Part shown: positions 5,437-12,266 of the stretch, piece by piece
How the letters are laid out: each line of letters starts with the position of its first letter
Numbering within the stretch: the first letter of the stretch is position 1
From: Clostridiales bacterium
Lineage (GTDB): Bacteria > Bacillota > Clostridia > Oscillospirales > JAAYXM01
Length of the DNA: 12,266 nucleotides
Assembly: GCA_012515925.1 (NCBI GenBank)
Contig: JAAYXM010000051.1
Location: 1 to 12,266 of the forward strand
Direction: 5' to 3'
Made by a program: the position numbers and the translations under genes
The notes under the pieces: generated by a model
What the model saw: only the letters and a program-made list of their open reading frames with translations
Told to the model about the DNA's origin: nothing
The model's database searches: none

Positions 5437-6144
5437 ATGAACGTACTGGCAATCGGCTGCCACCCCGACGATTTGGAAATCGCGTGCGGCGGGACACTGA
5501 GCCGCCTCGCGCGCGAAGGTCATAACGTGTATATGTGTCATGTGGCAAACGGGGATATGGGCCATGCCGAGATAATGCCGCCCGAGCTTCGCGAGATTCG
5601 CACAGTCGAGGCCGAGGAGGCGGGAAAGATTATCGGCGCAAAGAAGGTTTATAATATTGACGTGGGCGATTGCGTCGTTAACCGCAAGGATTTGGACGCG
5701 CTTAAAAAAGTGGTTAAGGTTATCCGCGAAACAAAGCCGGATTTCATAATAACCCATGACCCGAGCGACTACATGGAGGACCATCTGCAGGTCAGCGGCC
5801 TTGTATTCGAGGCAAGCTTTACCTCGAGCATCCCGCATATGTTCCCCGAATATCCGAGCTATCCCGTAATACCGCCGATATACTATATGGATACGCTGGC
5901 GGGTGTCGGGTTCATGCCGGAGGAATATGTGGACGTGACAGACTATATCGAGATAAAGCTTAACGCCTTAAACTGCCATCAGTCGCAGATAAAATGGATG
6001 CTTGAGCACGACAAGATAGATTTTCTTGAATTTGTGCGTTCCTGCTCGAGATTTCGCGGCCTGCAGTCCGGCGTAAATTATGCCGAGGCGTTTCGCGTCT
6101 GCCGGGCATGGCCGAGACAGACAACAAAGCGCCTGCTGCCATAA
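5437..6144 (+). CDS. PIG-L/LmbE-family zinc N-deacetylase
   Basis: The 235-residue protein matches the normal length of the family, which removes N-acetyl or other acyl groups from amino sugars (GlcNAc-PI, GlcNAc-inositol, GlcNAc-malate, chitobiose). HPDD at 9-12 gives zinc ligands H9 and D12 with D11 as the general base. H116 in YMEDHLQVS is the third ligand. The core fold runs from about 1 to 190. No signal peptide is present, so it acts in the cytosol. AGGAAGGAG lies 7 nt before the ATG. Its place between an aminotransferase and a NagB-like protein points to deacylation of an amino sugar or aminocyclitol before further conversion. A bacillithiol-type deacetylase is a less likely alternative because no thiol-pathway gene is near. 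Confidence 0.93.
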   Translation: MNVLAIGCHPDDLEIACGGTLSRLAREGHNVYMCHVANGDMGHAEIMPPELREIRTVEAEEAGKIIGAKKVYNIDVGDCVVNRKDLDALKKVVKVIRETKPDFIITHDPSDYMEDHLQVSGLVFEASFTSSIPHMFPEYPSYPVIPPIYYMDTLAGVGFMPEEYVDVTDYIEIKLNALNCHQSQIKWMLEHDKIDFLEFVRSCSRFRGLQSGVNYAEAFRVCRAWPRQTTKRLLP

Positions 6145-6174
6145 ACAATAATATGAGAAAGCGAGGATGGACAA

Positions 6175-7122
6175 ATGAATTTTCAAAGTACGGTAAAGGG
6201 CTCGCTGCTTGAGGGTTTTTATCCCGCGGGCTGGGATTTCGGAAAAATCGACAAGTGCTGCAGCAACGCTCCCGAGGATATCGCAAAGCCTCAGGACTTC
6301 TGGAACAAGGATTTTAAGCTTGTCGAATGCGGAAATTTCTCTGAATTCGATATGATGATGGGTCATGAAATCGCGATGGAGATACGCCGCGCGGGCGAGG
6401 AAGGTAAAAAGCTCGCGCTTATCCTGCCGGTGGGTCCCATGGGCATGTACCGCTGGGCGGTATATTTCTTAAATGAGTGGGACGTGGACTGCTCACATGT
6501 CTACGGCTTTAATATGGACGAATGGAGCGACGCCGAGGGCAACACGCTTGATAAGTCAAACCCGGGCTCGTTCACATGCGCGATGACGGATGCGTTTTAC
6601 GGAAAACTCAATAAAACCGTTCCGGAAGGACAGCGCAATTTCGCAACAAAGGATAATCTCCCGACTTACCCGGAAAAGATTGCCTCGCTTCGAGCCGAGG
6701 GCGCAAGGCTTATTACCGTGTTCGGCATCGGCAGAATGTGCCATATCGCGTTCTGGGAGCCGCAGTTTGCCGCGGAATTCTCAAGCGTCGATGACTGGAT
6801 GAAACAGACCCATAGGATAGGGGCGAAGCTTCACCCGCTCACAATAGAGCAGAACGCGATAACAAGCTTCAAGAGCCGCACGACTCTTGTACCCTGCCGC
6901 GCGAATACGATTGGCCCCGGCTTGTTCCTTCGTTCCGACAGGATAATCGGCGGCTGCGACGGCACACTCGCGCGCGGTATGCAGTGGCAGGGAATGTCGC
7001 TGTGGATGACGCTGCGCTACGGACCGGACATGTGGGTGCCGTCTACGTTTATGCCCACCTTGCCGGGCAAGCTGTTCTATCTTAAAGAGCTTGCGGGTCC
7101 GCTCGTCGCGGAATGCAATTAA
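6175..7122 (+). CDS. Divergent NagB-fold (glucosamine-6-phosphate deaminase/isomerase-like) protein
   Basis: The 315-residue protein keeps recognisable NagB landmarks: LPVGPMGMYR (84-93), FNMDEW (112-117) with D115 equivalent to catalytic Asp72 of E. coli NagB, and GIGRMCHIAFWEP (184-196). The last motif is normally GxGxDGHIAFNEP. Here H190 and E195 remain, but the catalytic Asp is Met188 and the Gly is Cys189. The phosphate loop appears two residues shorter than TGGTPMTTY of E. coli and lacks its Thr. There is also an N-terminal extension of about 48 residues compared with NagB (about 266 aa). It may bind an unphosphorylated or differently phosphorylated amino sugar, isomerise rather than deaminate, or be catalytically changed. 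GAGG lies upstream of the ATG and the gene starts 30 nt after the deacetylase. Confidence 0.82.
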   Translation: MNFQSTVKGSLLEGFYPAGWDFGKIDKCCSNAPEDIAKPQDFWNKDFKLVECGNFSEFDMMMGHEIAMEIRRAGEEGKKLALILPVGPMGMYRWAVYFLNEWDVDCSHVYGFNMDEWSDAEGNTLDKSNPGSFTCAMTDAFYGKLNKTVPEGQRNFATKDNLPTYPEKIASLRAEGARLITVFGIGRMCHIAFWEPQFAAEFSSVDDWMKQTHRIGAKLHPLTIEQNAITSFKSRTTLVPCRANTIGPGLFLRSDRIIGGCDGTLARGMQWQGMSLWMTLRYGPDMWVPSTFMPTLPGKLFYLKELAGPLVAECN

Positions 7123-7142
7123 TTAAGAAAGGTTGAGATACC

Positions 7143-8183
7143 ATGAAAAAGGTAAAATGGGGCGTAATCGGCGCGGGAGGTATTGCCGACAGACGCACGA
7201 TACCGGGCATGCTGCTTGCCGATAACGCCGAGCTTGTCGCGGTAATGGAAATCAATATGGGGCTCGCGGAAAGCCTCAGGGAAAAATATAACGCGAAGTA
7301 CGCTTACGACAGCTTTGAGGAGCTTCTTAAAAACGACGAAATCGAAGCCGTGTATATCGCGTCGCCCGTAAACTGCCATAAGGAGCAGGCAATCGCGGCG
7401 GCAAAGGCCAAAAAACATATATTAATAGAAAAGCCCGTAGGGCTCACCGTCGAGGAAGGCAACGAAATCTTAAAGGTTTGCCGGCAGGAGGGCGTAAAAA
7501 TCGCCGCGGGCTTTGTGATGCGCTTTCATACCTATCATCAGAAGATGAAGCAGCTTATAGCGGAAGGTAAATTAGGCGACATAGTTTCCTGCCGCGCCCA
7601 GCTCACATGCTGGTATCCCGAAATAGCGGGCGCGTGGCGCCAGGTTAAAAAGCTTTCGGGCGGCGGGTGCATGATGGATATGAGTATTCACTGTATGGAC
7701 CTTATCCAGTACGTCGTCGGTTCAAGGGCGAAAAAAATAGCGAGCTTCAACAGCACAAACACGTTCAAATATGAGGTTGAGGACCAGTCGTCCTCGATTA
7801 TCGAGCTTGAAAACGGCGCGTTCGCGTATGTGGATTCAAACTTCAACATACCCGACGCCGCCGCAAAGTGCAGGTTCGAGATTTACGGGACACGCGGCAG
7901 CGCGCTGTGCGAGGGAACCATAGGACAGGTCGAGGGCGGCACGATTAACGTGGTTGTCACCGAGACCGGCGGATATGACGCGCAGCAGAACCGAAACGAT
8001 GTTACGCCGCTTAAAATCGATGGCGAGTTCGGGAATATGTACACAAAAGAAATCGAGAGCTTCGGCAGGTCGATTCTTGATAACACCCCGATCGAAGCGC
8101 CCGCCGAGGACGCGGTTTTCGTCCAGAGTGTAATCGAGGCGGCGTATAAGTCAACCGAGATGGGAAAAATCATCACACTTTAA
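7143..8183 (+). CDS. Gfo/Idh/MocA-family NAD(P)-dependent oxidoreductase
   Basis: The 346-residue protein has the N-terminal Rossmann domain with GVIGAGGIADRR (7-18). An acidic residue E36 ends strand two (AVMEIN), which usually favours NAD over NADP. EKPVG at 96-100 supplies the family's catalytic lysine K97. In the C-terminal domain GGGCMMDMSIHCMDL (173-187) contains the usual D179 and H183 pair. The family oxidises ring hydroxyls of sugars and inositols or reduces the matching ketones. Paired with a DegT aminotransferase it recalls NtdC/NtdA of kanosamine synthesis, where C3 is oxidised then aminated. The substrate here is unknown. It begins 20 nt after the NagB-like gene with AAAGG upstream. 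Confidence 0.93.
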   Translation: MKKVKWGVIGAGGIADRRTIPGMLLADNAELVAVMEINMGLAESLREKYNAKYAYDSFEELLKNDEIEAVYIASPVNCHKEQAIAAAKAKKHILIEKPVGLTVEEGNEILKVCRQEGVKIAAGFVMRFHTYHQKMKQLIAEGKLGDIVSCRAQLTCWYPEIAGAWRQVKKLSGGGCMMDMSIHCMDLIQYVVGSRAKKIASFNSTNTFKYEVEDQSSSIIELENGAFAYVDSNFNIPDAAAKCRFEIYGTRGSALCEGTIGQVEGGTINVVVTETGGYDAQQNRNDVTPLKIDGEFGNMYTKEIESFGRSILDNTPIEAPAEDAVFVQSVIEAAYKSTEMGKIITL

Positions 8184-8187
8184 CAAA

Positions 8188-8209
8188 AAGGGGCGGATTT
8201 CCGCCCCTT
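8188..8209 (-). other. Intercistronic hairpin between the dehydrogenase and ceramidase-like genes
   Basis: A perfect 9-bp stem AAGGGGCGG/CCGCCCCTT encloses loop ATTT, 4 nt after the dehydrogenase stop. The T run (TTTTTG) is on the minus strand, where there is no gene. On the plus strand the tail is TTGATTG, so it should at most weaken readthrough or stabilise the upstream message. Confidence 0.6.
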
Positions 8210-8229
8210 GATTGAAAGGAGTTATTAAT

Positions 8230-9540
8230 ATGCTTTATTGCGGTGCCGGAGAAAAAAACATAACACCCGGGATTGGCATGGGCATTCCGGGGTATTTTGG
8301 AAATCGGAAAAATACAGGCGTGACAGACGAGCTTTTCGCCAAAGCGCTTGTGTTTGAAAAGGACGGGACAGCCTGCGCCATCGTCGTCTGCGATACGATA
8401 AACTTAGAGAGGCAGGACGTTTTGCGCATAAGAAAAGGCATATCCGAAAGAATACCGATTGACCCCGAAAACATAAGTGTGAGCGCGACGCATACCCATA
8501 CCGGCGGCCCCACGTGGGAAGGATTTAACATAGTACTCCGGGATTATGCCTATATCGACATGTTGACAGGCGCGGCGGTCGACGCGGCATGTGACGCGTA
8601 CAATAAAAGAAAACCCGCGAGAATCGGGTTTAATACCGATGAGCTTAAAGGATATACACATATCCGCCGTTTCTGGATGAAGGACGGCAGGGTATTGACA
8701 AACCCGGGCATGGACAATCCTGATATCGTAAAACCCGAGGGTGAGCCGGACTATACGCTGACATACGCCAGAATCGAAGGCCCGGACGGTGAGGTCATCG
8801 CGTTTCTCACAAGCTACGGCGTTCACCTTGACACGGTGGGCGGGGACAAGGTCAGCGCGGACTATCCGGGCGTTCTGTCAAAGCTCATAAAAGAGAAATA
8901 CGGCGAAAACACCGTCTGCGTTTTCCTGACCGGTCCCTGCGGAAATACTAATCATGTTGACGTAAAGCGTCCCGAGACGCTTGAATACGGTATACACATC
9001 AAAACCGGCGAGGCGATTTTTCAAAAGATACGCGACGGCGAGCATGATATAAAATTCATGGAAGACCCCGAAATAAGCGTTGACACAAAGAGGTTTCTGA
9101 TACGCTTCAACAGACCGGACGAGGGGCAGCTTCGCTGGGCGAGGAATGTTCTTGACGGAAAACCCGCCGAAACCGATGGCTATGAGGTATCGAGTCCCGA
9201 GCGGATGCGGATATTCGCGAAGGCGATAATCGACGCGAGCGAAAGCCGCGAGCAGGTTTCCGAGGTCGAGCTTAAGGCAATACATATAGGCGACGCACTT
9301 ATTGTCTCGTGGCCGGGCGAGATATTTGTGGATTTCGGGATAGAGCTTCGCAAAAGGCTTTCCGGCAGGCATGTGATAATAGGCGAGCTTTCAAACGGCT
9401 GTATACAGAATTATATCCCTACGTTTGAAGCGTATGAGCGCGGCGGATATGAGCCGAGAATATGCTGCGCTACAAACCCCGAAAAGAATACCGGTAATTT
9501 AGTGTTGAAAAATACGCTCGAAATGCTTAAAATTATATGA
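8230..9540 (+). CDS. Cytosolic neutral/alkaline ceramidase N-terminal-domain hydrolase
   Basis: The 436-residue protein follows the pattern of the neutral ceramidase catalytic domain. It has a GAGEKNITPG start, SATHTHTGGP (85-94, zinc ligands around H88 and H90), GVHLD with H199, SADYPG (209-214), FLTGPCGNTN (232-241), WPGEIF with E364 and SNGCIQNYIP (388-397) followed by GGYEP with Y407. These match the His, His, Glu and Tyr zinc site of the family. Secreted ceramidases are about 650 residues with a signal peptide and a C-terminal Ig-like domain, and both are absent here. The substrate is therefore probably a soluble amide or ester inside the cell. The frame opens at a TTG at 8212, but AAAGGAG 9 nt before the ATG at 8230 fixes the start. 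It may act with the PIG-L enzyme on N-acylated amino sugars. Confidence 0.85.
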   Translation: MLYCGAGEKNITPGIGMGIPGYFGNRKNTGVTDELFAKALVFEKDGTACAIVVCDTINLERQDVLRIRKGISERIPIDPENISVSATHTHTGGPTWEGFNIVLRDYAYIDMLTGAAVDAACDAYNKRKPARIGFNTDELKGYTHIRRFWMKDGRVLTNPGMDNPDIVKPEGEPDYTLTYARIEGPDGEVIAFLTSYGVHLDTVGGDKVSADYPGVLSKLIKEKYGENTVCVFLTGPCGNTNHVDVKRPETLEYGIHIKTGEAIFQKIRDGEHDIKFMEDPEISVDTKRFLIRFNRPDEGQLRWARNVLDGKPAETDGYEVSSPERMRIFAKAIIDASESREQVSEVELKAIHIGDALIVSWPGEIFVDFGIELRKRLSGRHVIIGELSNGCIQNYIPTFEAYERGGYEPRICCATNPEKNTGNLVLKNTLEMLKII

Positions 9541-9564
9541 AAGATATGAAAGGCGGTTTTATGA

Positions 9565-10503
9565 ATGTTTGATATCGCATGTATAGGGATTCTGGTCGCG
9601 GACGTAATCTCCAAGCCGGTTGATTCCATAACCGAGCGCGGCAAGCTGCGGTTTGTTGACAGTATAAAGCTTTATAACGGTGGCTGCGCCATGAGCGCTG
9701 CTATAGACCTTGCGATACTCGGCTCTAAGACCGCGATTATAGGTAAAATCGGAAGCGACGGTTTCGGCGGTTACCTTAAGAGTATTCTGGAGAAGCACGC
9801 GGTGAATACCGGGGGACTTGTGGTCAGCGAGGGCACGGACACGTCCGCGTCGGTGGTGCTCGTGGACAGCGGCGGCGAACGCACGTTCCTGCACTGCAAG
9901 GGCGCGAACGACGAGTTTACCGATATCGACGTGGATTTTAACATCATCTCGGATTCGCGCATCGTATTTGTCGCGGGTACGATGCTTATGAACAAATTCG
10001 ACGGCGAGCCTTGCGCGCGCGTGTTAAAAAAGGCGAAGGAAATGGGCAGGATTACCGCGCTTGACACCGCGTGGGACGACAGCGGCAGGTGGATGAAGGT
10101 ACTTGAGCCCGCGCTGCCCTACGTGGATTATTTTCTGCCGAGCGTCGAGGAAGCACGCGAGCTCAGCGGGGAAACCCAGCCATCCAAAATGGCGGATAAG
10201 TTTTTCGATTGCGGCGTAAAGCATGTGGTAATTAAGCTCGGCTCGGAAGGGTGCTATTGCCGCCCCGAAAGAGAGCATCAGGGCATATTTCTGCCCACCT
10301 TCGAGACAAAGGCCGTGGATACGACGGGCGCGGGCGACTCGTTCTGCGCCGGGTTCCTGCACGGCATAGCCATCGGCAAGTCGATTGAGGAAGCCTGCGT
10401 TATCGGTAACGCCGTGGGTTCCCATTGCGTGCGGTCGGTGGGCGCCACAACGGGTATTAAGCCTTACTCCGAGATAGAGAGGTTTATCAGAATAAATACT
10501 TGA
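9565..10503 (+). CDS. PfkB-family sugar kinase
   Basis: The 312-residue protein has the normal ribokinase-family length. The N-terminal substrate motif GGCAMSAAIDLAILG (39-53) is followed by GKIGSDGFGGY (60-70). The second PfkB signature VDTTGAGDSFCAGF (251-264) carries the anion hole GAGD and the catalytic base D258. It should phosphorylate a sugar, sugar acid or cyclitol hydroxyl with ATP in the cytosol, probably the product or an intermediate of the neighbouring enzymes. The family does not allow the substrate to be read from sequence alone. AAAGGCGG lies about 8 nt before the ATG. Another ATG 4 nt upstream meets a stop after two more codons. The gap from the previous gene is 24 nt. Confidence 0.93.
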   Translation: MFDIACIGILVADVISKPVDSITERGKLRFVDSIKLYNGGCAMSAAIDLAILGSKTAIIGKIGSDGFGGYLKSILEKHAVNTGGLVVSEGTDTSASVVLVDSGGERTFLHCKGANDEFTDIDVDFNIISDSRIVFVAGTMLMNKFDGEPCARVLKKAKEMGRITALDTAWDDSGRWMKVLEPALPYVDYFLPSVEEARELSGETQPSKMADKFFDCGVKHVVIKLGSEGCYCRPEREHQGIFLPTFETKAVDTTGAGDSFCAGFLHGIAIGKSIEEACVIGNAVGSHCVRSVGATTGIKPYSEIERFIRINT

Positions 10504-10518
10504 TTAGATGGTGTTTAA

Positions 10519-11709
10519 ATGTTGGACGAAAAAAAGAAAAAGCAGCGTGTCGCTAACCTTCAGCTTGTGAAAATGTCAAATCTGACATTGATATTCAATC
10601 TGATTAATAAAAAGCGAAGCGTGTCGCGCGCCGAGCTCGCGCAGGTGACGGGGCTCAGCCCGACAACCGTGTCATCGCTTGTGGACGAGCTTATCGAAAA
10701 CTCGATGGTGCGCGAGAGCGGGATTGGCAGTCTCAACGGGAGCGGGCGCAAGCCCATACTGCTTGAGATAAATCCCGAGGGAGGATATGTGCTGACCGCG
10801 GAGCTCTGTCAGGAGGGCTTCGTCCTTGCGCTTTTTGATCTGGAGGGCGCCCCGAAAAGCGAGAAGTTATATAAGGTAAAGGATTTTTCAAAACTCGGTG
10901 CCGAGATTGTACGCTCGGCGGAGAGCGTGCTGCGTGAACATGGAATTCCGGAGAAAAAGCTGCTCGGTGTTTGTGTCGGTGTGCCCGGCATAATCGACAA
11001 GGCGTCGAAGCGTATTACATCAACCGTGCTTCCCGTGACCGAGGACAATGACTTTTTCGATGTTCTGCACGACAGGTTTCACAGTATTCCGGTTAAAATG
11101 GGCAACGAATCCTGCTTTTGCGCGTATAGCGAAAAAGTCACGCGCGAAATTAATGTACATAGCCTTGTATATATTGATTTTAACGTGGGTATCGGCGCCG
11201 GAATTATACTGGATGACAGGATTTTCACGGGAGCCTTCGGTAACGCCGGCGAGTTCGGGCATATCTCCGTCGACTATAACGGGCCGGTCTGCAAATGCGG
11301 AAACCGCGGCTGTATCGAAGCCGTCGCGAGCATGCCCGCGATTCTGAAACGCGTTTCGGAGAAAAAGAAAGCCGTTCTGACGATTGACGAGTTAGTCCGC
11401 GCGTTCAATAACGGGGACGAAACTGTCGGGGATGTTGTGCGCGACGCGTGCCGCGCTCTGGCCACGGGTATAAACAGCGCAATCAACATGGTAAATCCCG
11501 AGGCGATAATTATCGGGGGCGATATAACAAAGCTCGGCAGCCGCTTTTTGGAGCTTTTAAGGCTTGAGCTTGATAAAATCATGTTTAAAACCAATTCCGA
11601 AAAGCTTATTATCGATTATTCCACCGTGGGCGTAAATCCGGTTACTCACGGCGCGGCGTATTACATGCTTGACACTATTTTTAAGGCGAACGGCTTTATC
11701 GTGGAATAG
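10519..11709 (+). CDS. ROK-family transcriptional repressor (XylR/NagC type)
   Basis: The 396-residue protein joins an N-terminal winged helix-turn-helix (about 15-80; SRAELAQVTGLSPTTVSSLV at 36-55) to a ROK sugar-binding domain (about 90-390). The zinc motif is complete: H248 in GEFGHIS, then C258, C260 and C265 in CKCGNRGC. The position that holds the catalytic Asp in ROK kinases reads GNES (195-198) instead of an N-D motif, so it is likely a sensor without kinase activity. Such proteins release DNA when they bind a sugar. It starts 15 nt after the kinase with only a weak Shine-Dalgarno (GATGGTG), so it is probably the low-expressed last gene of the operon and regulates it. Confidence 0.94.
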   Translation: MLDEKKKKQRVANLQLVKMSNLTLIFNLINKKRSVSRAELAQVTGLSPTTVSSLVDELIENSMVRESGIGSLNGSGRKPILLEINPEGGYVLTAELCQEGFVLALFDLEGAPKSEKLYKVKDFSKLGAEIVRSAESVLREHGIPEKKLLGVCVGVPGIIDKASKRITSTVLPVTEDNDFFDVLHDRFHSIPVKMGNESCFCAYSEKVTREINVHSLVYIDFNVGIGAGIILDDRIFTGAFGNAGEFGHISVDYNGPVCKCGNRGCIEAVASMPAILKRVSEKKKAVLTIDELVRAFNNGDETVGDVVRDACRALATGINSAINMVNPEAIIIGGDITKLGSRFLELLRLELDKIMFKTNSEKLIIDYSTVGVNPVTHGAAYYMLDTIFKANGFIVE

Positions 11710-11723
11710 ATTATTACAGGTAA

Positions 11724-11763
11724 GACAGCCGTCAGGTCCGCTGCCGCGGGCAGGGCGGCTGTC
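11724..11763 (+). terminator. Hairpin at the end of the operon, possible terminator
   Basis: GACAGCCG (11724-11731) pairs with CGGCTGTC (11756-11763), enclosing a smaller CTGCC/GGCAG hairpin. It starts 14 nt after the ROK stop and is GC-rich. No T run follows, so it is not a canonical intrinsic terminator and some readthrough into the rRNA promoter region is possible. Confidence 0.45.
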
Positions 11764-11827
11764 CGCTATTGGGCGAAAGCACGAAAAACCAATGCCGAAA
11801 CAGGTAAAAATTACTCAAAAAAATCAG

Positions 11828-11856
11828 TTGACAGGCGCATAAGCTTTTGATATACT
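11828..11856 (+). promoter_or_regulatory. rRNA operon promoter P1
   Basis: TTGACA (11828-11833) and TATACT (11851-11856) are separated by 17 nt. It is one of two tandem promoters with identical boxes and spacing, about 340 nt upstream of 16S. Confidence 0.85.
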
Positions 11857-11929
11857 AATCAAGCGTTTTGCGAAGACGGAAAAATCCTGCGGCATGAAAA
11901 AAATTCCGCGGATTAAATCAAAAAAAGTG

Positions 11930-11958
11930 TTGACACAACGGAGTTTGCATGGTATACT
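11930..11958 (+). promoter_or_regulatory. rRNA operon promoter P2
   Basis: TTGACA (11930-11935) and TATACT (11953-11958) are separated by 17 nt. Transcription would start near 11965. An imperfect stem AATCC(T)GCGG/CCGCGGATT lies between P1 and P2. Confidence 0.9.
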
Positions 11959-11964
11959 AAAATT

Positions 11965-12190
11965 CCGGTCGGCACGAGAGGAAAGTCTTGTGAGACGCGG
12001 AAAGAGGAAGCGGAGGCGAGAAGCCGAGAGAGCTTTAAGCTTAAGCTTTTTTCATTGCACCTTGTAAATTAAACAACGTGAAAGACAAACACAACGCCAA
12101 GCGGTCTTATTCGGGGGCCCCGTGTAAGATCGCGCAAAAGAAGAACTTTGCCTGGAGCAAAGCTTAAACAGGAATTATTTTATGAAAATA
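11965..12190 (+). ncRNA. rRNA leader with boxA and processing stems
   Basis: After P2 the leader is purine-rich, then contains TTGCACCTTGTAAATTAAAC (12055-12074). This resembles clostridial rRNA boxA/antitermination leaders bound by NusB-S10. A stem GCGGTCTTA (12101-12109) with TAAGATCGC (12125-12133) encloses a GC-rich hairpin. CTTTGC/GCAAAG forms another near 12154-12169. These probably take part in processing of the 16S precursor. No protein gene lies between 11710 and the 16S start. Confidence 0.7.
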
Positions 12191-12191
12191 T

Positions 12192-12266
<75 letters not shown>

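Noticed and set aside
8212..8229. TTG start giving six extra residues on the ceramidase-like protein
   Set aside because: These bases contain the Shine-Dalgarno AAAGGAG for the ATG at 8230, and the family N-terminus fits that ATG.

Overview
The window looks like a chromosomal segment of a Clostridia-type Bacillota. Support comes from strong sigma-A promoters (TTGACA with TATAAT or TATACT), AGGAGG-type ribosome binding sites, a tRNA-Gly gene with an encoded CCA, a ROK repressor, a YigZ gene, and a 16S rRNA start preceded by tandem P1/P2 promoters and a clostridial-style boxA leader. GC content is moderate. I cannot name the genus.

Left part (1-3480). The window opens on the last 31 codons of a rubrerythrin/ferritin-like gene, followed by a terminator and a palindromic repeat. 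A leftward two-gene operon follows: yigZ (IMPACT family), then an M24 Xaa-Pro-type metallopeptidase whose stop codon lies inside the repeat. Further right are a leftward gene for a 61-residue membrane protein and, divergent from it, a rightward gene for a secreted CAP-domain (YkwD-like) protein. The leader of the CAP gene can fold into mutually exclusive hairpins, one of which covers its Shine-Dalgarno sequence.

Middle (3481-4092). This part is non-coding apart from one RNA gene. It holds overlapping inverted repeats, a tRNA-Gly(GCC) gene with its own promoter and terminator, a second inverted copy of the palindromic repeat, a 14-bp hairpin, and the promoter and candidate operator of the main operon.

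Main operon (4093-11709). Seven tightly spaced rightward genes encode a DegT/StrS PLP aminotransferase, a PIG-L/LmbE zinc deacetylase, a divergent NagB-fold protein, a Gfo/Idh/MocA dehydrogenase, a short cytosolic relative of neutral ceramidase, a PfkB sugar kinase and a ROK repressor. Together they suggest conversion of an N-acylated amino sugar or aminocyclitol: amide removal, NAD-dependent oxidation, PLP-dependent amino transfer, ring or amine chemistry by the NagB-like protein, and phosphorylation, under a sugar-responsive repressor. No transporter or glycoside hydrolase lies in the cluster, and none of the products shows a signal peptide. The NagB-like protein has lost a catalytic Asp and part of the phosphate loop, so this is not the standard GlcNAc route. 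I know of no described pathway with this gene set and consider it the best candidate for an undescribed system here.

Right end (11710-12266). After a hairpin come the two rRNA promoters, the leader and the first ~75 nt of 16S rRNA, which runs off the window.
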